In this document: positions 1-5,172 of the stretch, in pieces
How the letters are laid out: every line of letters starts with the position of its first letter
How positions within the stretch are numbered: the stretch's first letter is position 1
NCBI GenBank assembly: GCA_002506605.1
Contig: DAXX01000030.1
Span: 1-7,323, forward strand
From: Thaumarchaeota archaeon UBA160
Lineage (GTDB): Archaea; Thermoproteota; Nitrososphaeria; Conexivisphaerales; UBA164
Direction: 5' to 3'
DNA: 7,323 nt
The notes under the pieces: generated by a model
Told to the model about the DNA's origin: nothing
Seen by the model: the letters and a program-made list of their open reading frames with translations, nothing else
Database searches by the model: none
Translations under genes and position numbers: made by a program

Positions 1-35
1 AAAAATTATGTCCCACATCCGTTAAACGAAAAATG

Positions 36-44
36 TTTATTTAT
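36..44 (+). promoter_or_regulatory. TATA-like box for the PUA gene
   Basis: The sequence TTTATTTAT is centred about 28 bases before the TTG start at 68. The usual archaeal TATA-to-start distance of 22-27 bases puts transcription initiation at or just before the start codon, implying a leaderless mRNA. The box is weak and its surroundings are generally AT-rich. Confidence 0.4.
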
Positions 45-67
45 CACAAATTTAATTTTTAAATGAC

Positions 68-541
68 TTGAAAATTTTGTACCTTAGCAAAAAAGAAGCA
101 AAAGAGATCAGTAAGGCTGCAAAAGATCTTGGATTTGAGTTTCAGCCAGAAAAAGCTATATTGGTTGATAATGAATCAAAAGTATTAATAGGGAATGGTA
201 TCTTTATTTTTATCAATAACAGAATATTGCCGTTCGTAGCAGACAAAAGAGCTGAAACTTTACCAGAGGTGTCTGTTGACGAAGGCGCAGTAAAGCACAT
301 AGTTAACGGGGCCTCAGTCATGAGACCTGGAATTACCAAAATAGACTATAATGTAAAAAAAGACGGAATAGTAAAGGTTACCAACGCCGGACACATACTG
401 TGCATAGGCGTTTCGCTTTATGATAAAGAAGAAATGGAAAAGCTCGATAAGGGCGTAGTTGTTAAAAACCTTCACAGAAAAGGCGATAAATTTTGGAACG
501 CTGTAGCCCAATATCTGGCTAGCTCAAAGCAAAAAGGATAA
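68..541 (+). CDS. PUA-domain RNA-binding protein, archaeal MCT-1/Tma20-like
   Basis: The 157-residue protein has an N-terminal pre-PUA domain (about residues 1-64) followed by a C-terminal PUA domain (about 66-145). The PUA hallmark is the PEVSVDEGAVKHIVNGAS run starting at residue 66, then MRPGI. This two-domain layout and length match the widespread archaeal PUA protein related to eukaryotic MCT-1/Tma20 and to part of eIF2D, which act on the small ribosomal subunit and tRNA; a role in translation or RNA modification is inferred from the family only. The start must be TTG: an in-frame TAA lies at 53-55, the ATG at 63 is out of frame and stops at once, and the next TTG (77) would cut the first strand. 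No Shine-Dalgarno site precedes it, and a TATA-like box 24-32 bases upstream suggests a leaderless message. The 3' end overlaps the convergent permease gene by 23 bases. The family is secure; the exact function is not. Confidence 0.9.
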   Translation: MKILYLSKKEAKEISKAAKDLGFEFQPEKAILVDNESKVLIGNGIFIFINNRILPFVADKRAETLPEVSVDEGAVKHIVNGASVMRPGITKIDYNVKKDGIVKVTNAGHILCIGVSLYDKEEMEKLDKGVVVKNLHRKGDKFWNAVAQYLASSKQKG

Positions 542-1460
542 AAGGTTTTAAGAATATCAGAATGATATAAACTACTGCAAAACCTAAGAGAAAAGCGAGT
601 ATCCAACTTAAAATCACCCATCTTAAGTAGTCAGATTTAAATATTCTGGGTTTTGATGAAAAACCTACCCCTATTAACCCTCCCATAGTTACTGTTGTCA
701 AAGAGGCTGGCAAACCCAGATAGGTCAAAACTAATAGCACAGTAGTCCCTCCAAGCACTGCACTTATTATCCCTATAGGACCAACTACAATAAGATCTTC
801 TCCAACGGCCTTGGACATCCCTGCCGCTTTTAAAGCGCCCAGAGAAGCGGAAACAGCTAAAAGAGCTATTTCTAAATAAGAAAGCGAGTATGCGCCTGCG
901 ATGAAACCAACGTTGTTAGCCCCTAGAACGAAAGAAGTGTAAAAAACTGTAATTAAAGCAGAAATTCTTATGATCGTGCTCAGCGTTGAGATCGTCGTCC
1001 TAAAGAGCAAGCGCCTAAGAACTTTATAAAGCAAAGCTGAGAAGGCTAGAGCTATAAAAGGAGATATTATCCACCAGAAAAAAAGCCAGCTGATGTTTTC
1101 AGATATATGCTTTATACTTTCAATTACAAGTATCGCAAGCCAGCCTCCTACCAAGGACTGGGTTATGCTCAAAGGTAGATTTACTATAGTAAAAGCATAA
1201 AAGAGAACTATCTGAACTATCAAAAGTATCAGCCCGTAAGTTGCTCCCATGACACCTAGTGTTTTTGCGTATTTTGCTGTATATTCACCCTGAAGCAACG
1301 TCCCAAACAATATTCCTAAGCCAACAGTTATCGCTGCAATGCTGTAGTTAAAACCTGCGCTTCCGGCTAACCCGCCTTCGAATACAGCACCATTATTAAG
1401 TCCGAATAAGTAGATAAGTAATACAAGAAGTATCAAATCTAAAATTTCAACTAAGTTCAT
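519..1460 (-). CDS. pit: PiT-family inorganic phosphate permease with variant signatures
   Basis: This 313-residue, strongly hydrophobic membrane protein has the inverted-repeat layout of the PiT family (PF01384), which couples phosphate import to Na+ or H+. Each half carries a signature: GLNNGA at 20-25 and GANNVG at 180-185. Each is followed later by the LPxS-type loop, LPLSITQSLVGG at 95-106 and GLPASLTTVTMGGLIGVG at 249-266. The SPFIALAFSALLYKVLRR stretch (133-150) is also typical. The family normally has Asp in the GAND motif; both copies here have Asn, so substrate or coupling ion could differ. The length fits the short prokaryotic PiT class. The ATG start overlaps the DUF47 stop as ATGA, indicating translational coupling. 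The 3' end overlaps the convergent PUA gene. Membership in the family is clear; phosphate as substrate is inferred from the family and the DUF47 partner. Confidence 0.88.
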   Translation of the reverse strand: MNLVEILDLILLVLLIYLFGLNNGAVFEGGLAGSAGFNYSIAAITVGLGILFGTLLQGEYTAKYAKTLGVMGATYGLILLIVQIVLFYAFTIVNLPLSITQSLVGGWLAILVIESIKHISENISWLFFWWIISPFIALAFSALLYKVLRRLLFRTTISTLSTIIRISALITVFYTSFVLGANNVGFIAGAYSLSYLEIALLAVSASLGALKAAGMSKAVGEDLIVVGPIGIISAVLGGTTVLLVLTYLGLPASLTTVTMGGLIGVGFSSKPRIFKSDYLRWVILSWILAFLLGFAVVYIILIFLKPFILFALS

Positions 1461-2128
1461 TTATATCCCTTTGCTATTAGTCTAATTATTATGTCTGAGC
1501 TATCTTCAGCGGCGTCTGCTATGTTATCCATCAGGTTGATTGCATCTCTTAGGGTTATTATGTCAAGAACATCTAAATGTTTTCCTTTGTTGTGCAGTGC
1601 AATTAAAGTTTTATCCTTTACAAAGTCGGCTTTTTCTTCTTTAGCTTCGACCTCCTTTATATGCATTAAAAGCTCACGCGGAGGGGCTTTCTTCAACATT
1701 GTCAATACGCTCCCGAAAGAATCAACGGTATCTATGATGGCGTTTATAAAATCATTAAATAGCGTTTCTTTGAACAGAAAATCTATAGCCTCTCTTGAAA
1801 CGTTATATTCATTAAACATCTTTGCAACATCTTTTGCATAATCTGCCATAAAATCCATTTTTTCAAGGAGATCCAAAAAATCGTCTCTTATGTAAGAAAA
1901 AAAGCTGCCTGAGGCTATAGCCTCAGCTAACTTTTCGTGCATTTCATCAGCCTCAGTTTCTGTTTTGTTTATTTTGTCATAATATATTTGAAGATCTTCA
2001 AAAGATTTTGCATGAACCATAAATTCTTTAAAAAGCATAACTGTTTCTCTTATCTTGTTATAATAATTGCAAATTCCTTCTAGAAGCGCTTTTTCTCCGC
2101 CTCCAATAAGAGATTGTATCGATACCAA
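1457..2128 (-). CDS. DUF47/PhoU-like phosphate transport regulator
   Basis: A 223-residue all-helical cytoplasmic protein of the DUF47/PhoU-like family (PF01865), whose members sit beside PiT transporters and are thought to modulate them. Acidic motifs typical of PhoU-like metal-binding helices are visible: ETEADEMH at 57-64, DDFLDLLEKMDFMAD at 82-96, and DAINLMDNIADAAED at 195-209. TTG at 2128 is preferred because GGTGA ends five bases before it. A longer reading from TTG at 2146 would add six residues and start upstream of that site. The gene overlaps the permease start by four bases (ATGA), so the two are probably translated together. The spacing and a TATA box just after tbp suggest its own promoter. 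It contains an 18-base perfect palindrome at 1909-1926. The assignment is confident; the molecular mechanism in archaea is not established. Confidence 0.88.
   Translation of the reverse strand: MVSIQSLIGGGEKALLEGICNYYNKIRETVMLFKEFMVHAKSFEDLQIYYDKINKTETEADEMHEKLAEAIASGSFFSYIRDDFLDLLEKMDFMADYAKDVAKMFNEYNVSREAIDFLFKETLFNDFINAIIDTVDSFGSVLTMLKKAPPRELLMHIKEVEAKEEKADFVKDKTLIALHNKGKHLDVLDIITLRDAINLMDNIADAAEDSSDIIIRLIAKGYK
1909..1926. repeat. 18-base perfect palindrome inside the DUF47 gene
   Basis: CTGAGGCTATAGCCTCAG reads the same on both strands with no spacer. It lies in codons for the EAIASG stretch. A perfect 18-base palindrome is expected only about 0.03 times by chance in a window this size with even base use. 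It may be coincidental coding sequence or a protein-binding site. Confidence 0.6.
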
Positions 2129-2133
2129 ACCGT

Positions 2134-2138
2134 TCACC
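2134..2138 (-). promoter_or_regulatory. Shine-Dalgarno site deciding the DUF47 start
   Basis: GGTGA, complementary to the archaeal 16S rRNA 3' end, is followed after five bases (ACGGT) by TTG at 2128-2126. This favours the shorter 223-residue reading over the TTG at 2146. Confidence 0.6.
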
Positions 2139-2172
2139 AAACACAAAAAGAAGATACAGAGCTATATTAATT

Positions 2173-2180
2173 TATTTAAA
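2173..2180 (-). promoter_or_regulatory. Candidate TATA box for the DUF47-pit operon
   Basis: TTTAAATA lies four bases after the tbp stop codon. A start site about 25 bases downstream (near 2150) would give a leader of about 22 bases containing the GGTGA site. Only a five-T run separates it from tbp, so read-through from tbp is also possible. Confidence 0.45.
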
Positions 2181-2184
2181 AATT

Positions 2185-2742
2185 TCAGTATATCATTAGA
2201 CCTTTTTCTTCAAGCAGCTCGTGTAGCTTTTCCACTGCATGATAAACTTCTTCCTCTTTTTTTGCTCCTGTACAAACAAGTTTTCCGCTTGCAAAGAGAA
2301 GGATAACGGTTTTAGGATCATCCATCCTGTAAATCAAGCCAGGGAATTGTTCAGGTTCGTACATTGTATGTTCCAGTATTTCTGCGGCTTTTTCTAAGTT
2401 TATCTTTCCGCCCAAAGATGCTGAGGCCACTATGTTCTGAATCTCTATTATTGGCTCATTTTTTATATCTATGCCGGCCTTTCTAAGCTTTTGAACCACA
2501 GTTTCAACTGCTTTTTTGGCTTGCGCTTCACTTTTTGCACCGGTGCAGACCATTTTGCCTGAACTGAATATAAGTGTAGCTGTTTTAGGAGATTTTAGTC
2601 TAAAGACAAGCCCGGGAAACTGTTCTGGATGATATTCCACATCTGGAAACAGCTTAGTAATAGTAATAAGATCTATTGATTGATTTACTGAAGCTGACGT
2701 AACTACGTTTTCAATACTTATCGACGCTATAGTTTTAGGCAT
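2185..2742 (-). CDS. tbp: TATA-binding protein (TBP)
   Basis: This 185-residue protein is the archaeal general transcription factor that binds and bends promoter TATA boxes and recruits TFB and RNA polymerase. It is made of two direct repeats of about 90 residues. Repeat 1 has PEQFPGLVFRL (39-49) and FSSGKMVCTGAKS (59-71); repeat 2 has PEQFPGLIYRM (130-140) and FASGKLVCTGAKK (150-162). The four DNA-intercalating phenylalanines of the family correspond to F42, F59, F133 and F150, all present. The length is normal for archaea, and there is only a short C-terminal end (GLMIY) with no long acidic tail. The ATG at 2742 lacks a Shine-Dalgarno site, and a TATA box 24-31 bases upstream suggests a leaderless message and its own promoter, separate from the upstream exosome operon. 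Whether further tbp copies exist elsewhere cannot be seen. Confidence 0.98.
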   Translation of the reverse strand: MPKTIASISIENVVTSASVNQSIDLITITKLFPDVEYHPEQFPGLVFRLKSPKTATLIFSSGKMVCTGAKSEAQAKKAVETVVQKLRKAGIDIKNEPIIEIQNIVASASLGGKINLEKAAEILEHTMYEPEQFPGLIYRMDDPKTVILLFASGKLVCTGAKKEEEVYHAVEKLHELLEEKGLMIY

Positions 2743-2765
2743 TTTATCATATATTTAAAAATCCC

Positions 2766-2773
2766 TATATAAA
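2766..2773 (-). promoter_or_regulatory. TATA box of tbp, positioned for leaderless transcription
   Basis: TTTATATA closely matches the archaeal TATA consensus, with a purine-rich stretch (AAAAAG, then TA) upstream where a BRE would lie. Initiation 22-27 bases downstream falls at or within a few bases of the tbp ATG (2742), and no ribosome-binding site is visible between. Confidence 0.7.
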
Positions 2774-2781
2774 TACTTTTT

Positions 2782-2797
2782 AAAAACAAAATAAAAA
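2782..2797 (-). terminator. T-rich terminator after tRNA-Ile and the exosome operon
   Basis: Beginning 17 bases past the tRNA discriminator base, the minus strand reads TTTTTATTTTGTTTTT. Archaeal RNA polymerase terminates on such oligo-T tracts without needing a hairpin. It would end the psmA-to-tRNA transcript just before the tbp promoter. Confidence 0.65.
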
Positions 2798-2813
2798 CTA
2801 TTTATTTTGTAGA

Positions 2814-2888
2814 TGGGCCGGGCCGGATTTGAACCGGCGACCTTTCGGTTATCAGCCGAACGCTCTAACCATGCTGAGCTACCGGCCC
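2814..2888 (-). tRNA. trnI: tRNA-Ile(GAU)
   Basis: A full 75-base cloverleaf can be folded by eye. The acceptor stem is GGGCCGG/CCGGCCC with discriminator A. The D stem is GCTC/GAGC. The anticodon stem TTCGG/CCGAA closes the loop CTGATAA, giving anticodon GAT at 2853-2851 for isoleucine. The T stem GCCGG/CCGGC carries the loop TTCAAAT. The variable loop is five bases. There is no intron and CCA is not encoded (TCT follows), so the 3' end must be added. Eighteen of 21 stem pairs are G-C, in sharp contrast with the AT-rich surroundings. The gene starts one base after the pfdB stop codon, and no TATA box is visible 25-30 bases upstream inside pfdB, so it is probably cut out of the operon transcript by RNase P and the 3' processing enzyme. 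Confidence 0.98.
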
Positions 2889-2889
2889 A

Positions 2890-3261
2890 TCATGTAGCAA
2901 CTTGCTGTCCTGATGAACCTCCCCTTAATGCTTGGGTGAGTTTGTTCTGGACTTCTTGTAAAGATTGTCTTACCTTTTCTTCCTGTTTGCTTAAAACTGT
3001 TCTTCTTGTATTTGCAAGCTCCTTCCTTTCCTGAAGCTCCTTTAAGAGATCTTCCTTTTTGCTTTTGATCATAATACTACCTGCCACTTTATAAACTTCA
3101 ACATCATCTGGCTGTTTCTGCAGTTCTTCCAAAGCTCTGTCAAGTTCTGCTATTTCAAGATCTACTTGCTGTTTTTGTGTTAAGATTGCCTGTAATGTCT
3201 GCTGAAGCTGATCGTATCTTGCTAATTCTTCCTGCAACCATGCGGGAACGTTCTCGCTCAT
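2890..3261 (-). CDS. pfdB: Prefoldin subunit beta
   Basis: The 123-residue protein is the beta subunit of prefoldin, the jellyfish-shaped cytosolic chaperone (two alpha, four beta) that holds unfolded proteins for the thermosome. Two long heptad-rich helices (about 8-50 and 68-112) flank a beta-hairpin region centred on VYKVAGSIMIK (56-66), the normal beta-subunit layout and length. The glutamine-rich first helix and the GGSSGQQVAT tail are unremarkable. Its ATG directly follows the pcc1 TAA with no gap and no ribosome-binding site, so it probably depends on reinitiation. The TGA stop is followed after one base by the tRNA, leaving no 3' untranslated region once the tRNA is excised. Prefoldin beta closes this operon in many archaea, which supports the call. 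Confidence 0.96.
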   Translation of the reverse strand: MSENVPAWLQEELARYDQLQQTLQAILTQKQQVDLEIAELDRALEELQKQPDDVEVYKVAGSIMIKSKKEDLLKELQERKELANTRRTVLSKQEEKVRQSLQEVQNKLTQALRGGSSGQQVAT

Positions 3262-3468
3262 TTACATTAAGCTATTAACAGAGGCATTTATAACTCTAAG
3301 GGTCGAATTGATGAACGCCCTTGCGTCTCCTATATCTTTAGTGCTAAAATGAATTATCAAGTTGCCCTCCTCTATCTTTGAGGAATCAATAGCCTTTTTT
3401 AAAGAATATAAAGTTTTTTTATCACCTTTTATCAAAATCTTTATTTTTACTTCTTTATTCTTGGACAA
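3262..3468 (-). CDS. pcc1: KEOPS complex subunit Pcc1
   Basis: This small 68-residue protein fits Pcc1, the dimerising subunit of KEOPS, which with Kae1, Bud32 and Cgi121 makes the t6A modification at position 37 of ANN-decoding tRNAs. The predicted order is strand (KEVKIKILIKG, 5-15), helix (DKKTLYSLKKAIDSS), strand (NLIIHFST) and the family signature helix DARAFINSTLRVI at 48-60, where the R-A-x-x-N-S-x-L-R pattern is diagnostic. It is at the short end of the family but looks complete. The only in-frame start is TTG at 3468, inside the last codons of rpl37ae (14-base overlap); AGGAG lies 12 bases before it, too far to be convincing, so coupling is likely. The position between rpl37ae and pfdB is the classical one. 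Sequence similarity is modest, so context carries part of the call. Confidence 0.85.
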   Translation of the reverse strand: MSKNKEVKIKILIKGDKKTLYSLKKAIDSSKIEEGNLIIHFSTKDIGDARAFINSTLRVINASVNSLM

Positions 3469-3649
3469 GATCGTAGGCGTCTCCTGCTACTTTAAAACCA
3501 CATTTTTCGCATTCCCATATTCCGATTACTTTCCTTCTAAAATGCGTTGAACCGCATTTTGGACATATTCTTTTCTTTTTTAGCCTGTTCCATACTGAAA
3601 GGTATCTTCTCCTTAGGGTTAGACCATACTTAACTCCAAGGTTAGGCAT
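3455..3649 (-). CDS. rpl37ae: Large-subunit ribosomal protein L37Ae (eL43)
   Basis: The 64-residue zinc-ribbon protein of the 50S subunit has two CxxC knuckles, C29/C32 (CPKC) and C47/C50 (CEKC), and the family run GIWECEKCGFKVAG followed by DAY. The N-terminal KYG and LRRR motifs match the RNA-binding segment. It is shorter than most relatives because the usual leading TKKVG-type segment is missing. This is not an annotation error: the reading frame is closed by TGA two codons upstream of the ATG at 3649. A strong Shine-Dalgarno sequence supports that start. It overlaps rrp42 by eight bases and pcc1 by fourteen. In many euryarchaea rpoP follows directly; here there is no room for it. Confidence 0.95.
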   Translation of the reverse strand: MPNLGVKYGLTLRRRYLSVWNRLKKKRICPKCGSTHFRRKVIGIWECEKCGFKVAGDAYDLVQE

Positions 3650-4460
3650 TCGATATCACTCCCTCCAATACCTTCCTCATCTCCTCAGATTTAGACTTTG
3701 CTAAATCTACTATCTTAAGAACATCGTCAACAAGCAAACCCCCATTTCCACCCTTTTGAACTGCGCATATGTTTCCATTTTTATCGTACACTATCGTCAG
3801 TCTTGCCTCCATTATGCTTTCTTCTTCCCATGTAGGATCTACAATTATATAGTTATCAACCTTTGCAAATGTTGTTGAAACTCCTAAATCTTGAATAGGT
3901 AGGGGGATTTTCTCCGACCCTTTAACCAATGTGCCGTTTTGATTTATTAGCGGGTAGAATTTAGTTGTCATGAGCGCAACAACGGCAGCGTATGATGCGG
4001 CGTCAAACAAGTTACCGTCCATTCCTATTACGCTTATGTCAACGTAAACAGTGTAAACATGTTTACCTGGTTCTATGACTAACTTCGAAAAATCTATCAT
4101 CTTGCTTTCTCTTATGCCTCTGTCAACAACTCTGGCAAGTTCTATTGAATCTTCATCCGGTGGACCAGGTTCTTGGTATTCGCTTGCTGTAGGAAGTATC
4201 TCAGCGTTGACTATCAGAATTCCTTCATTTGGCGTATCTGGGAATGGCGTTCCAACCCCTATCTTTACGCCTGTAATAACATGAGTATCACCAAGCTTTA
4301 CAAATGCTGAACCCTCAGCTTTTTCAATTATGTTTGGAGTTATATTTAGAGGCCTATAATCCAAAAGACCCCTGCCGTCCACTCTTTTCCCCTGAGCTAA
4401 AGATTTTATTATTTGCTCCTTTCTTACTGCGCTAACTAACAAATTTTTTCTAGGCATCAT
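3642..4460 (-). CDS. rrp42: Exosome subunit Rrp42 (non-catalytic RNase PH fold)
   Basis: The 272-residue protein is the catalytically inactive RNase PH-like partner that alternates with Rrp41 in the hexameric ring of the archaeal exosome, helping to form the active sites and RNA path. Diagnostic stretches, numbered from ATG at 4460, are KRVDGRGLLDYRPL (25-38), EPGPPDEDSIELARVVDRGI then RESK (97-120), DGNLFDAAS (148-156) and QKGGNGG (235-241). Length is normal. The reading frame extends to a GTG at 4472, but that GTG is part of a GGTGA ribosome-binding site placed eight bases before the ATG, so the shorter start is chosen; a second ATG follows immediately. It overlaps rrp41 by eleven bases. 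The pair order rrp41-rrp42 is universal in this operon. Confidence 0.97.
   Translation of the reverse strand: MMPRKNLLVSAVRKEQIIKSLAQGKRVDGRGLLDYRPLNITPNIIEKAEGSAFVKLGDTHVITGVKIGVGTPFPDTPNEGILIVNAEILPTASEYQEPGPPDEDSIELARVVDRGIRESKMIDFSKLVIEPGKHVYTVYVDISVIGMDGNLFDAASYAAVVALMTTKFYPLINQNGTLVKGSEKIPLPIQDLGVSTTFAKVDNYIIVDPTWEEESIMEARLTIVYDKNGNICAVQKGGNGGLLVDDVLKIVDLAKSKSEEMRKVLEGVISNA
3655..3662 (-). promoter_or_regulatory. Strong Shine-Dalgarno site for rpl37ae
   Basis: GGAGTGAT, nearly the full anti-16S sequence, lies in the last codons of rrp42, five bases before the rpl37ae ATG. It is the best ribosome-binding site in the operon and suggests independent, efficient initiation of the ribosomal protein. 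Confidence 0.7.
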
Positions 4461-5172
4461 TTTTTCTTTCACCGCTGCTGTATTTTCTGGTTAAAGCTTC
4501 CTTCTGAATTTCTTTGATTTTCTTTGCAGCTTCCATAGCCATCATCAAACCAGCTTTAAACTCTTCTACGGTCATCTTCCCATCCATCTGCAAAAGTGTT
4601 ATTTTGTTTTCATTTAACATAAATGCGACCGGCATGTCTGATTCGCCCTTTTTGTCCTCTATATCATTAAGATCAAGAACAAGCGTACCATCTACCTTTC
4701 CTACTGCCACAGCTTCAACGAGATCTTTCATTGGTATGCCCGCATCCGCTAACGCTACAGAAGCTGCAGTTATGCTTGCGCTTCTGCTTCCTCCATCGCT
4801 TTGAAGGACTTCTACAAATACATCTATAGTAGTTTTTGGGAAATTTTCAAGTATAAGAGAAGGTTCCAAAGCATCCCTAATAACTTTTGATATTTCTATT
4901 TCCCTTCTTGAAGGCTGCGGATTCTTTCTTTCCTCTGTTGAAAAAGGCGACATATGATATCTGCATCTTAGTGTTGCTCTTTCAATGTTTATTCCATACC
5001 TGTGTGAATCCCTTGGACCATATATAGCTACAATTATTTTGTTTTTGCCATGTTCTATGTATGATGAACCTGCCGCGTTCTTAATAATTCCTACATCAAT
5101 CTTTAAAGGTCTCAACTCCGTTGGACTCCTGCCGTCGGTCCTTTTACCATTAACTATCAGTTGATTTTCCAT
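4450..5172 (-). CDS. rrp41: Exosome catalytic subunit Rrp41
   Basis: The 240-residue RNase PH-type subunit carries out phosphorolytic 3'-5' RNA degradation and, in reverse, adds heteropolymeric tails. Numbered from ATG at 5172, it shows GKRTDGRSPTELRPLKI from residue 9, YGPRDSH, RYHMSPFSTEERKNPQPSRR, and the phosphate-binding QSDGGSR (124-130). The acidic site is DLNDIEDKKGESDMP (167-181). D173 and D179 have the same six-residue spacing as the catalytic aspartates of bacterial RNase PH, so activity is expected. LLQMDGKMT is also typical. A reading from TTG at 5181 would add three residues; AGGTG ends ten bases before the ATG but only one base before that TTG, favouring ATG. The gene overlaps rrp4 by 23 bases and rrp42 by 11. 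Length and motifs are ordinary for archaea. Confidence 0.97.
   Translation of the reverse strand: MENQLIVNGKRTDGRSPTELRPLKIDVGIIKNAAGSSYIEHGKNKIIVAIYGPRDSHRYGINIERATLRCRYHMSPFSTEERKNPQPSRREIEISKVIRDALEPSLILENFPKTTIDVFVEVLQSDGGSRSASITAASVALADAGIPMKDLVEAVAVGKVDGTLVLDLNDIEDKKGESDMPVAFMLNENKITLLQMDGKMTVEEFKAGLMMAMEAAKKIKEIQKEALTRKYSSGERKNDA
4469..4473 (-). promoter_or_regulatory. Shine-Dalgarno site deciding the rrp42 start
   Basis: GGTGA within the last codons of rrp41 is followed by eight bases and ATGATG. It contains the GTG that a longest-frame reading would take as the start codon. Confidence 0.65.

Noticed and set aside
142..511. Two minus-strand 65-residue frames inside the PUA gene
   Set aside because: Both are shadows of the conserved PUA coding sequence.
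1491..1841. Plus-strand 116-residue frame opposite the DUF47 gene
   Set aside because: It lies wholly antisense to a well-supported gene, has serine/leucine-rich low-complexity composition, and has no recognisable domain.
2067..2306. Plus-strand 79-residue frame across the tbp-DUF47 junction
   Set aside because: It spans antisense of two genes and a promoter, with no motif and no ribosome-binding site.
2782..2813. Small RNA or riboswitch between the tRNA and tbp
   Set aside because: The stretch is only an A/T tract consistent with a terminator and the tbp promoter; no stable hairpin is visible.
2813..3034. Plus-strand 73-residue frame beginning MGRAGFEPATFRLS
   Set aside because: Its first part is the antisense of the tRNA-Ile gene and the rest is antisense of pfdB; this is a common spurious protein in databases.
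4514..4804. Plus-strand 96-residue frame opposite rrp41
   Set aside because: It is antisense to conserved rrp41 coding sequence and is composed of shadow codons without motifs.
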